A DNA stretch of 13,723 bases from JAKSUT01 sp045616505 (GTDB taxonomy: Bacteria > Cyanobacteriota > Vampirovibrionia > Gastranaerophilales > Gastranaerophilaceae): NCBI GenBank assembly GCA_045616505.1, contig JAZLGV010000057.1:1-13723 (forward strand), read 5' to 3'. A program made the position numbers and the translations under genes. Shown piece after piece: positions 7,224-13,678 of the stretch (positions are counted from its first letter, which is position 1; every line of letters begins with the position of its first letter). The notes under the pieces are model-generated. The model was not told where the DNA came from and made no database searches. It was given only the letters and a program-made list of their open reading frames with translations.

Positions 7224-8042
7224 TTACCCCTTGTAATTTACAATATCAAAACCTAATCGTTTAATCTTATCTTCTAAATCTCTATCTTGAGTAATTCCAA
7301 ACTCTACTACATGATGATTTTTAACTTGTTCATTATACTTACAAGGATGAATTAAAGCTTCTGCTACAACATTATCCATTTCTAATTTTTCTAAACCTTT
7401 AAAAACAGTTTGACTATCCATCATACCTGTATAACCAACGCCTAGCAAGAAATCATTTGTATTTAATCCATATTCCTTCACCACATTTTTATTTTGTGAA
7501 GTAAAAGAATTTAATAACAAAATTTTCAAAATATTTGGAGGATATTTCAAAGACACATGTTTTTTTATACTTGGAACAAGATAAAATTCCTCATGTTGAG
7601 TTCTAATTTGAGGAATACCATATTCTTTAGCTAATTTTGCAGTTAATTTAAAAATATTCGGAATAGCATGAACATGCACATGTGAATCAATATGAGTAGG
7701 TTTTACATAATTCATTATCAACTCAATTTGAGCTCTAAATTCTTTTTCAATTTTTTCTAAAAAAGAAGCATTAGAAGATAAAGCTATCAATTTCAAATAA
7801 CCATCATTAAAAGTATCACCACCAACTAAAGCTTTACCTTCAATAATATTCAAATGAACACCAACACCCAAATTAGGACATTCTGGAATAATTTCTTCCA
7901 TAGCTGATTTAAAAGCCGAACCATTTGCACAAACACTTGTACTTTTCAAAAAACCGTTTTGATGACCTTCCAATACAGCTCTATTAAACTCTGTTGTCAT
8001 TCCAAAATCATCAGCATTTAGTATAAATTTTTTGTTACTCAA
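7224..8042 (-). CDS. ChbG/YdjC-HpnK family carbohydrate deacetylase
   Basis: A 272-aa protein of the YdjC-fold deacetylase family. The motifs are NADDFG (Asp11, Asp12), GVHLN (His63) and HIDSHVHVH (Asp119, His121, His125), which together provide the metal site and the catalytic acid/base. Characterised members remove N-acetyl groups from sugars such as chitobiose (ChbG), and a hopanoid-linked branch is called HpnK. No hopanoid genes are seen here, so the substrate is open. The start is TTG at 8042 with AGAGGA 7 nt upstream; the next ATG would delete the Asp-Asp motif. It is first gene of a two-gene operon with the phospholipase D-like protein and divergent from a polyprenyl-phosphate-type glycosyltransferase. 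This suggests modification of a lipid-linked or surface sugar. Confidence 0.88.
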   Translation of the reverse strand: MSNKKFILNADDFGMTTEFNRAVLEGHQNGFLKSTSVCANGSAFKSAMEEIIPECPNLGVGVHLNIIEGKALVGGDTFNDGYLKLIALSSNASFLEKIEKEFRAQIELIMNYVKPTHIDSHVHVHAIPNIFKLTAKLAKEYGIPQIRTQHEEFYLVPSIKKHVSLKYPPNILKILLLNSFTSQNKNVVKEYGLNTNDFLLGVGYTGMMDSQTVFKGLEKLEMDNVVAEALIHPCKYNEQVKNHHVVEFGITQDRDLEDKIKRLGFDIVNYKG

Positions 8043-8074
8043 AATAATATCCTCTTGCTCTTATAACCAATATA

Positions 8075-8102
8075 TTGTAACATAAACATGCATAATTATA
8101 AT
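8075..8102 (+). promoter_or_regulatory. Candidate promoter of the glycosyltransferase gene
   Basis: TTGTAA (8075-8080), a 16-nt spacer and a perfect TATAAT (8097-8102). The predicted start near 8109 is only about 7 nt before the ATG. It would exclude the GGGGA SD-like sequence (8104-8108), so either the mRNA is nearly leaderless or a farther upstream promoter is used. TTGCTC (8055-8060), 17 nt, TAACAT (8078-8083) is a weaker alternative. Confidence 0.4.
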
Positions 8103-8115
8103 TGGGGATATAAAA

Positions 8116-9069
8116 ATGGTTAAACCTACTCTTGCGATAATAATACCGTGTTTAAACGAGGAATTACTTGTTGAAAGCACTGTAAACAGATTATTTGAAG
8201 TTATCAATACTCTAATAGAAAAAGATAAAATCAAAAAAAATAGTTACATTTATTTAATAGACGATGGTTCAACTGATAAAACATGGGAAATCATTGAAAA
8301 ATTGCATGAGCAAAACCCACTTGTAAAAGGTGCAAAATTTGTAAAAAATTACGGAAACCAAAAAGCTCTTGTTGCAGGACTTTTAGGTGTTAGAGAAATT
8401 GGTTGCGACTGCGTTGTTTCTATTGATGCGGACTTACAACAAGATGAATGGGCAATCGAAAAATTTATTGATAAATATTCTGAAGGATATGACATTGTTT
8501 GCGGTATCAGAAACAGTAGAGATACAGATTCCTTCTTTAAAAAATATACAGCACTTTGTTTCTACAAAGTAATGAACTTACTCGGCGCAAAAATTCCAGT
8601 AAACCACTCTGATTATAGACTTGTAAGCAACAAAGGACTAAAAATATTAGAACAATATCCTGAAAAACAACTATTTTTAAGAGGTTTCTTCAATGAAATC
8701 GGATTGAAAACAGCCTATGTGAATTTTGACGTAAAACCAAGAATGTTAGGAAAATCAAAATTCAACTTCCTAAAACTACTAGGATTAGCACTTAATGGTA
8801 TAACTTCATTTAGTATTATTCCTCTTAGAATTATCGCTGTTTTAGGTTTTATAATGGCTCTTGCCAGTCTTGGATATGGACTTGAAGTTATGTACGAAAA
8901 ATTAATTCTTAACTGCACTCCTAAAGGCTGGGCAACACAAATTTGCTTACTTACATTCTTTGGCGGTATTCAATTATTCTGTCTTGGTATCATTGGCGAA
9001 TATTTAGGACAAGTTTATAGAGAAGTAAAAGCTCGTCCAAGATATGTTAATGACATAGAGTTGAAATAA
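8116..9069 (+). CDS. Family 2 glycosyltransferase, GtrB/ArnC/DPM1-like polyprenyl-phosphate type
   Basis: A 317-aa protein with the standard layout. The N-terminal GT-A domain has IIIPCLNEE (8-16), the nucleotide-binding DDGSTD (49-54), the metal-binding DADLQ (104-108) and an SDYRLV motif (165-170). Two C-terminal membrane helices (about 231-255 and 273-297) and the GEYLGQVYREVKARPRY tail are characteristic of GtrB/ArnC-type enzymes. These move a sugar from a nucleotide donor to undecaprenyl phosphate on the cytoplasmic face, for later use in LPS, teichoic-acid-like or protein glycosylation. Which sugar cannot be read from the sequence. GGGGA lies 7 nt before the ATG. The divergent deacetylase gene could act on the same glycolipid. 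No T-rich terminator follows on this strand. Confidence 0.93.
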   Translation: MVKPTLAIIIPCLNEELLVESTVNRLFEVINTLIEKDKIKKNSYIYLIDDGSTDKTWEIIEKLHEQNPLVKGAKFVKNYGNQKALVAGLLGVREIGCDCVVSIDADLQQDEWAIEKFIDKYSEGYDIVCGIRNSRDTDSFFKKYTALCFYKVMNLLGAKIPVNHSDYRLVSNKGLKILEQYPEKQLFLRGFFNEIGLKTAYVNFDVKPRMLGKSKFNFLKLLGLALNGITSFSIIPLRIIAVLGFIMALASLGYGLEVMYEKLILNCTPKGWATQICLLTFFGGIQLFCLGIIGEYLGQVYREVKARPRYVNDIELK

Positions 9070-9111
9070 TTAAAATAATTATTAAACTATTATTACCAAG
9101 TCAAAAATAAG

Positions 9112-9205
9112 CAAAAAAAAGCCGACTTTACTAAAAGACGGCTACTAGACTTGGGGAGGAGGTTATGAAAAACCATTTAGGTCTTTCATACTAATGATTA
9201 CGGCA
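9112..9205 (-). ncRNA. Candidate trans-acting small RNA with an anti-SD seed
   Basis: Read on the minus strand, 9189-9165 forms a 10-bp hairpin (ATGAAAGACC, loop TAAAT, GGTTTTTCAT) with one G·U pair. An unpaired AACCTCCTCCCCAAGTC region follows, with CCTCCTCCCC at 9162-9153. It ends in a terminator hairpin (9143-9120) and a run of T. As plus-strand RNA the 5' hairpin would have an A·C mismatch where the minus strand has G·U, which favours the minus strand. The 5' end near 9203 is a guess from a weak TTTAAA-17-CATATT promoter (CATATT is the complement of 9210-9215). The architecture resembles streptococcal csRNAs, which use CCUCCU loops against ribosome binding sites. Confidence 0.5.
9113..9143 (-). 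terminator. Intrinsic terminator on the minus strand
   Basis: The minus strand reads AGCCG-T-CTTT-TAGT-AAAG-T-CGGCT followed by seven or eight T. The stem has 5 + 4 bp separated by one U·U mismatch. It faces away from the downstream coding genes, and no protein gene on the minus strand ends here, so it implies a non-coding transcript. Confidence 0.75.
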
Positions 9206-9252
9206 CTGAAATATGAAAACTTTAATTTTTTATTTAAATCTCATCCGAATAG

Positions 9253-9281
9253 TTTACATTTCTTAATTATTTTTGTATAAT
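9253..9281 (+). promoter_or_regulatory. Promoter giving a leaderless mRNA
   Basis: TTTACA (9253-9258), exactly 17 nt, and a perfect TATAAT (9276-9281). Only six nt (AAAACA) separate the -10 from the ATG at 9288, so transcription is expected to begin at or within a base or two of the start codon. No SD sequence precedes the ATG. Confidence 0.75.
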
Positions 9282-9287
9282 AAAACA

Positions 9288-9869
9288 ATGAAAAAACTAA
9301 AAAATATACTACTTATACTGATATTTTCAATATGTTTTCTACAAGCAGAAACTTTTGCAGATAATATACGCCTTAGAGATTACGATGGTATAGAACTTGC
9401 AAAAGGAACTTTTATTTCTGTAATGGCAACAAAAGAAATTTCGACTTTTTATGATGATGTCGGAACAAAAATAGAATTTATAGTAAATACAGATACGTTT
9501 TTGAGAGATATAAATATAATTCCTAAAAATTCAAAATTTTTCGGTTACATATCAAACATCAATGACCCAATTGTTGGTTCTGATGCCTCTATGGTTATAA
9601 AAATTGTAAAACTACAATTAACAGACGGATACGAGATGCCAGTAAAGGGATATATTTATTCACCTAAATCTAATATTTTAGGTGGGAATGCAACAGAACC
9701 AGCTTCATATATTACAAAAGTGTCAAAACGACAAGGTATGCCTTACCAATTAGGTTTTGTTCCTGGAGCAACACTAAAAATGGGAAAACATTACTCAATC
9801 GCAGCTGGAACAGATTTACTCGTTGTACTTGTTGCACCACTTTATATTACACATACTGTTACAAATTGA
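9288..9869 (+). CDS. Exported beta-rich protein, VirB10/TrbI-like pattern, first of a pair
   Basis: A 193-aa protein starting at ATG 9288 (MKKLKNILLILIF). It has a clear signal peptide with a likely cut after TFA (about residue 24). A TTG five codons upstream overlaps the -10 box and is not a credible start. The mature part follows the alternating pattern seen in VirB10/TrbI-type C-terminal barrels: 'KGTFISV...VGTKIEF', then 'IIPKNSKFFGYI', then a closing 'IAAGTDLLVVLVAPLYI'. The next gene has the same pattern, so the two are probably paralogues. They precede a TonB-ExbBD set, so an envelope role is likely. No other secretion-system genes are present, and the VirB10 link rests on pattern only. 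Confidence 0.8.
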   Translation: MKKLKNILLILIFSICFLQAETFADNIRLRDYDGIELAKGTFISVMATKEISTFYDDVGTKIEFIVNTDTFLRDINIIPKNSKFFGYISNINDPIVGSDASMVIKIVKLQLTDGYEMPVKGYIYSPKSNILGGNATEPASYITKVSKRQGMPYQLGFVPGATLKMGKHYSIAAGTDLLVVLVAPLYITHTVTN

Positions 9870-9894
9870 CAAAGTAAACATTTCGCTTCATAAT
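9866..9894 (+). promoter_or_regulatory. Promoter of the second exported-protein gene
   Basis: TTGACA (9866-9871, overlapping the preceding stop codon), a 17-nt spacer and CATAAT (9889-9894, 5/6 to consensus). The predicted start near 9901 leaves a short leader with GGAG at 9913-9916, 8 nt before the ATG. This gene can therefore be transcribed separately from the leaderless gene before it. Confidence 0.7.
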
Positions 9895-9924
9895 GATATT
9901 GGTAATACGTTTGGAGTATAAATT

Positions 9925-10635
9925 ATGTATAAGCAAACAGTTTGCATGTTATTAATATCATCAATGATTAGTTTTGCACCAGCTTTTGCTGATCAAAATT
10001 TTCAATATAGCTTGCCACAACAAACATCATCAAGTGCTAACACTTTAAAAGGACGTTTGGTGAAAGTTCAAGAAGGAACAACATTCCAAGCTGTAACATC
10101 TTCTACCATTGGTTCAGCCTTCATGACAGAAGGTCAAAGTGTAAATGCATACTTGGGCACAGATTTTTACGCAAACGGTACTTTGATTGCACCTGCAGGA
10201 AGTACAGTTTCAGGTTTTGTAGTTAATGTTTCAAAAGCAAAACACGGAACTATAAGTGGAAGCATAAAAATCAGATTTACAGAAATTTTAACTTCTTACG
10301 GTTCTAGAATACCTATTTCAGCTTACATCAAAACAAAAGATGGAACAGGTGTTTTGCGTGGAGCAACAACAGCAACTGTTACTAAAGAATACGCAAAAGA
10401 TGCAGTAATAGGTGCAGGAGCAGGGGCATTAACTGGACTTGTTGCAGCAGCTATTGGCGGAGGAGCTATTGGTCAAACAACAGCAATTATGACAGGTGTT
10501 GGTGCTGGTGTTGGACTTGTAAAATCAGGAATTGATAAAGGTGAAGATGTAGAAATACCTTCAGGAGCTAGTATTGAACTTATATTAGATCAACCAATAA
10601 CAATTTCTCCAAACAACAATAGCTATAAATATTAG
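9925..10635 (+). CDS. Exported beta-rich protein with glycine zipper, VirB10/TrbI-like pattern, second of a pair
   Basis: A 236-aa protein with a signal peptide (likely cut after AFA, residue 22). The beta region shares its plan with the upstream gene: 'EGTTFQAV' (50-57), 'GQSVNAYLGTDFYANGTLIA' (70-89), 'PAGSTVSGFVVNV' (90-102), 'SGSIKIRF' (111-118) and 'RIPISAYI' (128-135). A glycine-zipper stretch is inserted at about 159-200 (repeated GxGxG/GxxxG with Ala), suited to membrane insertion or close helix packing. The chain then returns to 'IPSGASIELILDQPITI' (211-227), which closes the fold. The zipper is the main difference from its neighbour. It has its own promoter and a good GGAG. The likely location is the outer membrane or periplasm; the exact function is unknown. 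Confidence 0.82.
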   Translation: MYKQTVCMLLISSMISFAPAFADQNFQYSLPQQTSSSANTLKGRLVKVQEGTTFQAVTSSTIGSAFMTEGQSVNAYLGTDFYANGTLIAPAGSTVSGFVVNVSKAKHGTISGSIKIRFTEILTSYGSRIPISAYIKTKDGTGVLRGATTATVTKEYAKDAVIGAGAGALTGLVAAAIGGGAIGQTTAIMTGVGAGVGLVKSGIDKGEDVEIPSGASIELILDQPITISPNNNSYKY

Positions 10636-10664
10636 TAAACTGACTAATAATAAAAATTACAAAA

Positions 10665-10673
10665 TGATATAAT
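10665..10673 (+). promoter_or_regulatory. Extended -10 promoter before tonB
   Basis: TG-A-TATAAT at 10665-10673 is a complete extended -10; there is no good -35 at 17 nt. The start would be near 10680, about 44 nt before the ATG at 10724. It could drive tonB-exbB-exbD-exbD independently of the upstream genes. Confidence 0.5.
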
Positions 10674-10694
10674 ATAAATTACGCAATAATATAA

Positions 10695-10711
10695 GAGACG
10701 AGGGGAGTCTT
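10695..10711 (+). promoter_or_regulatory. SD-like sequence in a hairpin loop, far from the tonB start
   Basis: AGAC (10696-10699) and GTCT (10707-10710), plus a flanking G·U, form a short stem with GAGGGGA in the loop. The AGGGGAG core (10701-10707) ends 16 nt before the ATG, much longer than usual spacing. An in-frame TAA directly precedes the ATG, so no upstream start is possible. Translation control by exposure of this loop is possible. Confidence 0.35.
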
Positions 10712-10723
10712 AAAAGAAAATAA

Positions 10724-11902
10724 ATGGCAATTTTGGGAAATAGAGGTAGTTTCGTAACAACAAAAGAAACTAAAAAAGAGACATATACTATTCCTGTTGT
10801 GGTTCAAAAATCAGAAGAAGGAATATCATTTAAAAAATCTTTGATTTTATCAACAGTATTACACCCGACTGTAATCTGTTTAGCTTGGCTATGTGTTTTT
10901 GTTTTAGCACTTATGGGAATTACTTTTTCAATGTTTGAAATGCCAAAACAAAAAATGGACGATATTGAATTTGTATTAGTCGATAATCTACCCGAACAAA
11001 TGCCAAAAAACAAAAACACAAAAAATCGTTCAGATAGAAATACAAGAACAGGCGGCATAAACGATCCAAAAAGAAAAGTTTCAATGCCTTCTCCTGCTCC
11101 AACAAAAAAAGTAGCACAAAGAAAAGCCACTGCTGGCCAAAAATCAAAAACACCTTCATTAACAGAAAAAGTAAAATCAACAATAAAACCTATTAAACCA
11201 AATAATAAACCTGCAGGACAAAAATCATTGACTCAACCTAAAAAAGGTCCTGAGCCAAAACCTGCACCACCAACAGCAAGACCATCTGTCAGACCGGTAA
11301 ATCATCCAAAGGCAACTACTGTGCCTCGTTCTAGTTTTACCGTTCCTGTTCCAGCAGGTGGAACTTCAACAAAAAAATATTATGCAACAGGTCCAGTAGG
11401 TGGACAAGGAACTGCAACATCAGGAGGTTCAGCAACTGGAACTGGTAGAAGATATGCACCAACTCCTTCTTTAGCACCAACTAGAGGAACAGGCACTGGT
11501 TCAGGAAGTGGAACAGGCTCAAAACTATCAAGAGGTTCTTCTGGATATGGTAGCGGCGGCAACCCAGGAGGTGGCGGTGGAGCACCAGGAATAGACTCTT
11601 TAAGAGAAGCTGATTTTGGTCCATATATGCGAGAACTTCAACGTCGTATAAAAATGAACTGGGATCCTCCAAAAGGAAACGAAAGTAAAAGAGTTGTTCT
11701 ATTATTTAGAATTGCAAAAGATGGCAGACTGCTTTCAGCAAGAGTATTCAAATCTTCAGGTTTGCCAAATGCAGATAAAGCAGCACTACATGCAGTAGAA
11801 TTAACAGCACCTTTCAGACCGCTTCCTGCTGCATTTAGAGGACAAAGTATCGATATTCAATTTACATTTGACTACAATGTATTTGGAGCATCATACCGTT
11901 AA
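10724..11902 (+). CDS. tonB: TonB-family energy transducer
   Basis: A 392-aa protein. A cytoplasmic N-terminal extension (1-38) precedes a single membrane helix (about 39-72). The helix contains the TonB signature Ser-x3-His (Ser43, His47), which in E. coli TonB couples to ExbB-ExbD. A Pro/Lys-rich region (about 90-210) and a Gly/Ser/Thr-rich linker (about 211-290) then span the periplasm. The C-terminal TonB domain (about 294-386) has YMRELQRRIKMNWDPP, the 'KDGRLLSARVFKSSGLPNADKAA' region and a final PFRPLPAAF...IQFTF strand. It transmits proton-motive force to outer-membrane receptors; none is visible here. It is longer than E. coli TonB (239 aa), mostly through the low-complexity linker. 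A TolA-like reading is less likely given the SxxxH helix. exbB follows after 36 nt. Confidence 0.9.
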   Translation: MAILGNRGSFVTTKETKKETYTIPVVVQKSEEGISFKKSLILSTVLHPTVICLAWLCVFVLALMGITFSMFEMPKQKMDDIEFVLVDNLPEQMPKNKNTKNRSDRNTRTGGINDPKRKVSMPSPAPTKKVAQRKATAGQKSKTPSLTEKVKSTIKPIKPNNKPAGQKSLTQPKKGPEPKPAPPTARPSVRPVNHPKATTVPRSSFTVPVPAGGTSTKKYYATGPVGGQGTATSGGSATGTGRRYAPTPSLAPTRGTGTGSGSGTGSKLSRGSSGYGSGGNPGGGGGAPGIDSLREADFGPYMRELQRRIKMNWDPPKGNESKRVVLLFRIAKDGRLLSARVFKSSGLPNADKAALHAVELTAPFRPLPAAFRGQSIDIQFTFDYNVFGASYR

Positions 11903-11938
11903 TTTCAAAAAGTATTACACAACAAAGAGGATAAAAAC

Positions 11939-12589
11939 ATGGATTTACTAATTAACTCAATACAAATGGACTGGCCTGTATTATTACCAATCTTAATCTG
12001 TTCAATTTTGGTAGTAGCAGTAGCTTTAAACAGATGGTCTTTTTACAATAAAAACAAAAGAGACGTAATTCAATTTATTCCAAAATTACACAGCGAATTA
12101 AAAGACAACAACCTAACAGGAGCAGAAAAACTTGCAATCCAATTAGGCGGTGTAATTGGTGAAGTAACAGAAGAAGCAGTAAGAATTTTCTCAGAACAAA
12201 AGAAAGGTTTTTCTCGTTCATTTGATATTGCAGCAGCATTAGCAACAAGAAAACTAGAACATCACCTTACTATTATGGGTACAATCGGTGGTGTAGCACC
12301 ATTCTTAGGTTTGTTCGGTACTGTTGTTAGAATTTTATACACATTCCAAGATTTAGCAAGCAAAGGTAACCAATCAGCAGCCGTAGCATCTGGTATCGCA
12401 TCAGCGTTGATTGCTACAGCATTCGGTCTTGGTGTTGCAATCGTTGCAGTAATTTGCTACAACTCATTCCAAGCAATCGTAAAAAGATATGAAGATGATT
12501 TCCAACTAATCAAATTATTATTCTTGAGTTTTGTAGATTCAGATGAAGAAGTAAAAGTTGAAACAGCTTCAAATATTACACTAAAATAA
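11939..12589 (+). CDS. exbB: ExbB/TolQ/MotA-type proton channel protein
   Basis: A 216-aa protein with three membrane segments: about 13-30, 108-135 and 148-175. The signature is in the second and third: MGTIGGVAPFLGLFGTVV, then RILYTFQDLA, then ASGIASALIATAFGLGVAIVAV. ExbB pentamers surround an ExbD dimer and convert proton flow into motion of TonB. The usual small residue after GTV is replaced by Val-Arg here (GTVVRI, compare GTVWGI in E. coli ExbB). AGAGG lies 8 nt before the ATG. The gene sits between tonB and exbD in the expected order. TolQ is an alternative, but no tolB, tolA or pal genes are present. Confidence 0.93.
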   Translation: MDLLINSIQMDWPVLLPILICSILVVAVALNRWSFYNKNKRDVIQFIPKLHSELKDNNLTGAEKLAIQLGGVIGEVTEEAVRIFSEQKKGFSRSFDIAAALATRKLEHHLTIMGTIGGVAPFLGLFGTVVRILYTFQDLASKGNQSAAVASGIASALIATAFGLGVAIVAVICYNSFQAIVKRYEDDFQLIKLLFLSFVDSDEEVKVETASNITLK

Positions 12590-12612
12590 GAATTTAAGAG
12601 AGTAAATAAAAA

Positions 12613-13137
12613 ATGGCAATTAAAGGTTCAAAAGGTAAAGACGCAATGTTTACGGAGATTAATATTACTCCGTTAACCGATATATTTTTGGTTTTGTTAA
12701 TCATAATGATGGTTGTTGCTCCAACATTCCAATCTAATGATTCATCAATTAACGTACCAGAAATTAATAGTGGCGTAACTATTGAACAAAAAAATGCAAC
12801 TGTTTCTGTAACAAAAGAAGGAAACATGTTCATCAACGGCAAACCTATTTCACCAGATAAATTAGTTGAAGAATTATTAGCAATAAAAGATACTTTAGAA
12901 AAAAAAGAAGTTGTTGTTAAAGCTGATGAAATGGCAAAAAGTTCAGAAATTATGAGCATTATGGATGCTGCAAAAGAAGCTGAATATACAAAACTTATTC
13001 TTGCAGGAGAGCCTCTATCTAAAAAAGAACAAAAAAACCTAGAAGAAGCTCCTCAACAATATCAACAAGAACAAGAAGTTGTGCCTCAAGAAGCTTCTAG
13101 TAGAATAGCTCCTGACGACACAGATTGGAAAGAATAA
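12613..13137 (+). CDS. exbD: ExbD/TolR-family protein with C-terminal extension
   Basis: A 174-aa protein. The N-terminal membrane helix has the family motif EINITPLTDIFLVLLIIMMV, with the proton-carrying Asp23 (Asp25 in E. coli ExbD). The periplasmic domain runs to about residue 130, including the typical VVVKADEMAKSSEIMSIMDAA segment. An extra acidic, Gln/Glu-rich tail of about 45 residues (about 130-174) follows and is absent from standard ExbD (about 140 aa). It lies 23 nt after exbB with only a weak AGAGAG before the ATG. It pairs with a second ExbD immediately downstream. Confidence 0.93.
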   Translation: MAIKGSKGKDAMFTEINITPLTDIFLVLLIIMMVVAPTFQSNDSSINVPEINSGVTIEQKNATVSVTKEGNMFINGKPISPDKLVEELLAIKDTLEKKEVVVKADEMAKSSEIMSIMDAAKEAEYTKLILAGEPLSKKEQKNLEEAPQQYQQEQEVVPQEASSRIAPDDTDWKE

Positions 13138-13148
13138 AAGGGGACAAA

Positions 13149-13547
13149 ATGTCATCAAGAGAACGTGATAGTTTTAATGAAATAAATATAACTCCATTAA
13201 CAGATATCTTTTTGGTACTACTTATCATAATGATGGTAATTGCACCATTACTAGACCAACAAGGTTTGAACCTTGTAGTTCCTGAATTGGTTGAAGAACA
13301 ACAACTACAAAAAGATTCTAAAATACTTACATTCTTTGTCTCAAACGACAACAGATATTTTATTTCAGAAGACCAAGAAGTATCAGTTTCTGATTTAGGA
13401 AGTGTTATAAAACAAAAATCACCTGAATTTCCTGATGGCTTAATGATAGAAGCTGCACCTGATGCAACACACGGAGCAGTTGTAAAACTTATGGACGAAG
13501 CCAGAAACGCAGGAATAACAAACATTTCTATGGCTGGCGAAGATTAA
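13149..13547 (+). CDS. exbD: Second ExbD/TolR-family protein
   Basis: A 132-aa protein starting at ATG 13149, with AGGGG close upstream and 11 nt after the first exbD stop. A longer reading from TTG 13125 would overlap the first gene and adds no conserved sequence. The helix motif NEINITPLTDIFLVLLIIMM is nearly identical to that of the first copy, with Asp19 as the proton-binding residue. The periplasmic part (about 50-132) is divergent, ending in KLMDEARNAGITNISMAGED. It is of ordinary ExbD length without the tail. Two ExbD proteins beside one ExbB are known in some bacteria (for example Xanthomonas), where the second has a specialised role. The helices may form a heterodimer inside one ExbB ring. 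Confidence 0.93.
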   Translation: MSSRERDSFNEINITPLTDIFLVLLIIMMVIAPLLDQQGLNLVVPELVEEQQLQKDSKILTFFVSNDNRYFISEDQEVSVSDLGSVIKQKSPEFPDGLMIEAAPDATHGAVVKLMDEARNAGITNISMAGED

Positions 13548-13639
13548 CCGTCATCAAAATAATAAGTGTATTTAGTACATTTCAACAATAGCGTGCGTTT
13601 TACACTATTAACAATTGTAAAACATTTGATATTATTGAC

Positions 13640-13656
13640 TTACAAGACACTTGTAA
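13640..13656. promoter_or_regulatory. Operator-like palindrome overlapping a -35 box
   Basis: TTACAAG (13640-13646), ACA, CTTGTAA (13650-13656) is a perfect 7-bp inverted repeat. Its right arm contains the -35 TTGTAA of the promoter below, the classic position for a repressor site. Confidence 0.45.
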
Positions 13657-13678
13657 AAAACACTTAATATGTTATAAT
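13651..13678 (+). promoter_or_regulatory. Promoter for a gene beyond the right edge
   Basis: TTGTAA (13651-13656), a 16-nt spacer and TATAAT (13673-13678) with an extended TGT before it. AGGAG follows at about 13684-13688, but no start codon appears before the window ends, so a longer leader or a non-coding RNA is possible. Confidence 0.6.

Noticed and set aside
7224..8042. Naming the deacetylase HpnK and assuming hopanoid synthesis
   Set aside because: No hopanoid genes are in the window, and the family covers several sugar substrates.
9165..9194. A 9-codon plus-strand ORF (MKNHLGLSY) behind a very strong GGGGAGGAGG sequence
   Set aside because: The SD to ATG spacing is only 2 nt, the ORF coincides with a hairpin that pairs better on the other strand, and the terminator points to a minus-strand RNA. 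A leader peptide remains possible but is less supported.
13097..13525. 142-codon minus-strand ORF across the two exbD genes
   Set aside because: Antisense to conserved ExbD sequence; the similar minus ORF opposite the first exbD (12594-12959) arises from the same shared motif.
13548..13620. A terminator after the second exbD (AGTGTA ... TACACT, and AATAGCGT ... ACACTATT)
   Set aside because: The pairings are short or mismatched and have no T run; I cannot support a terminator here.
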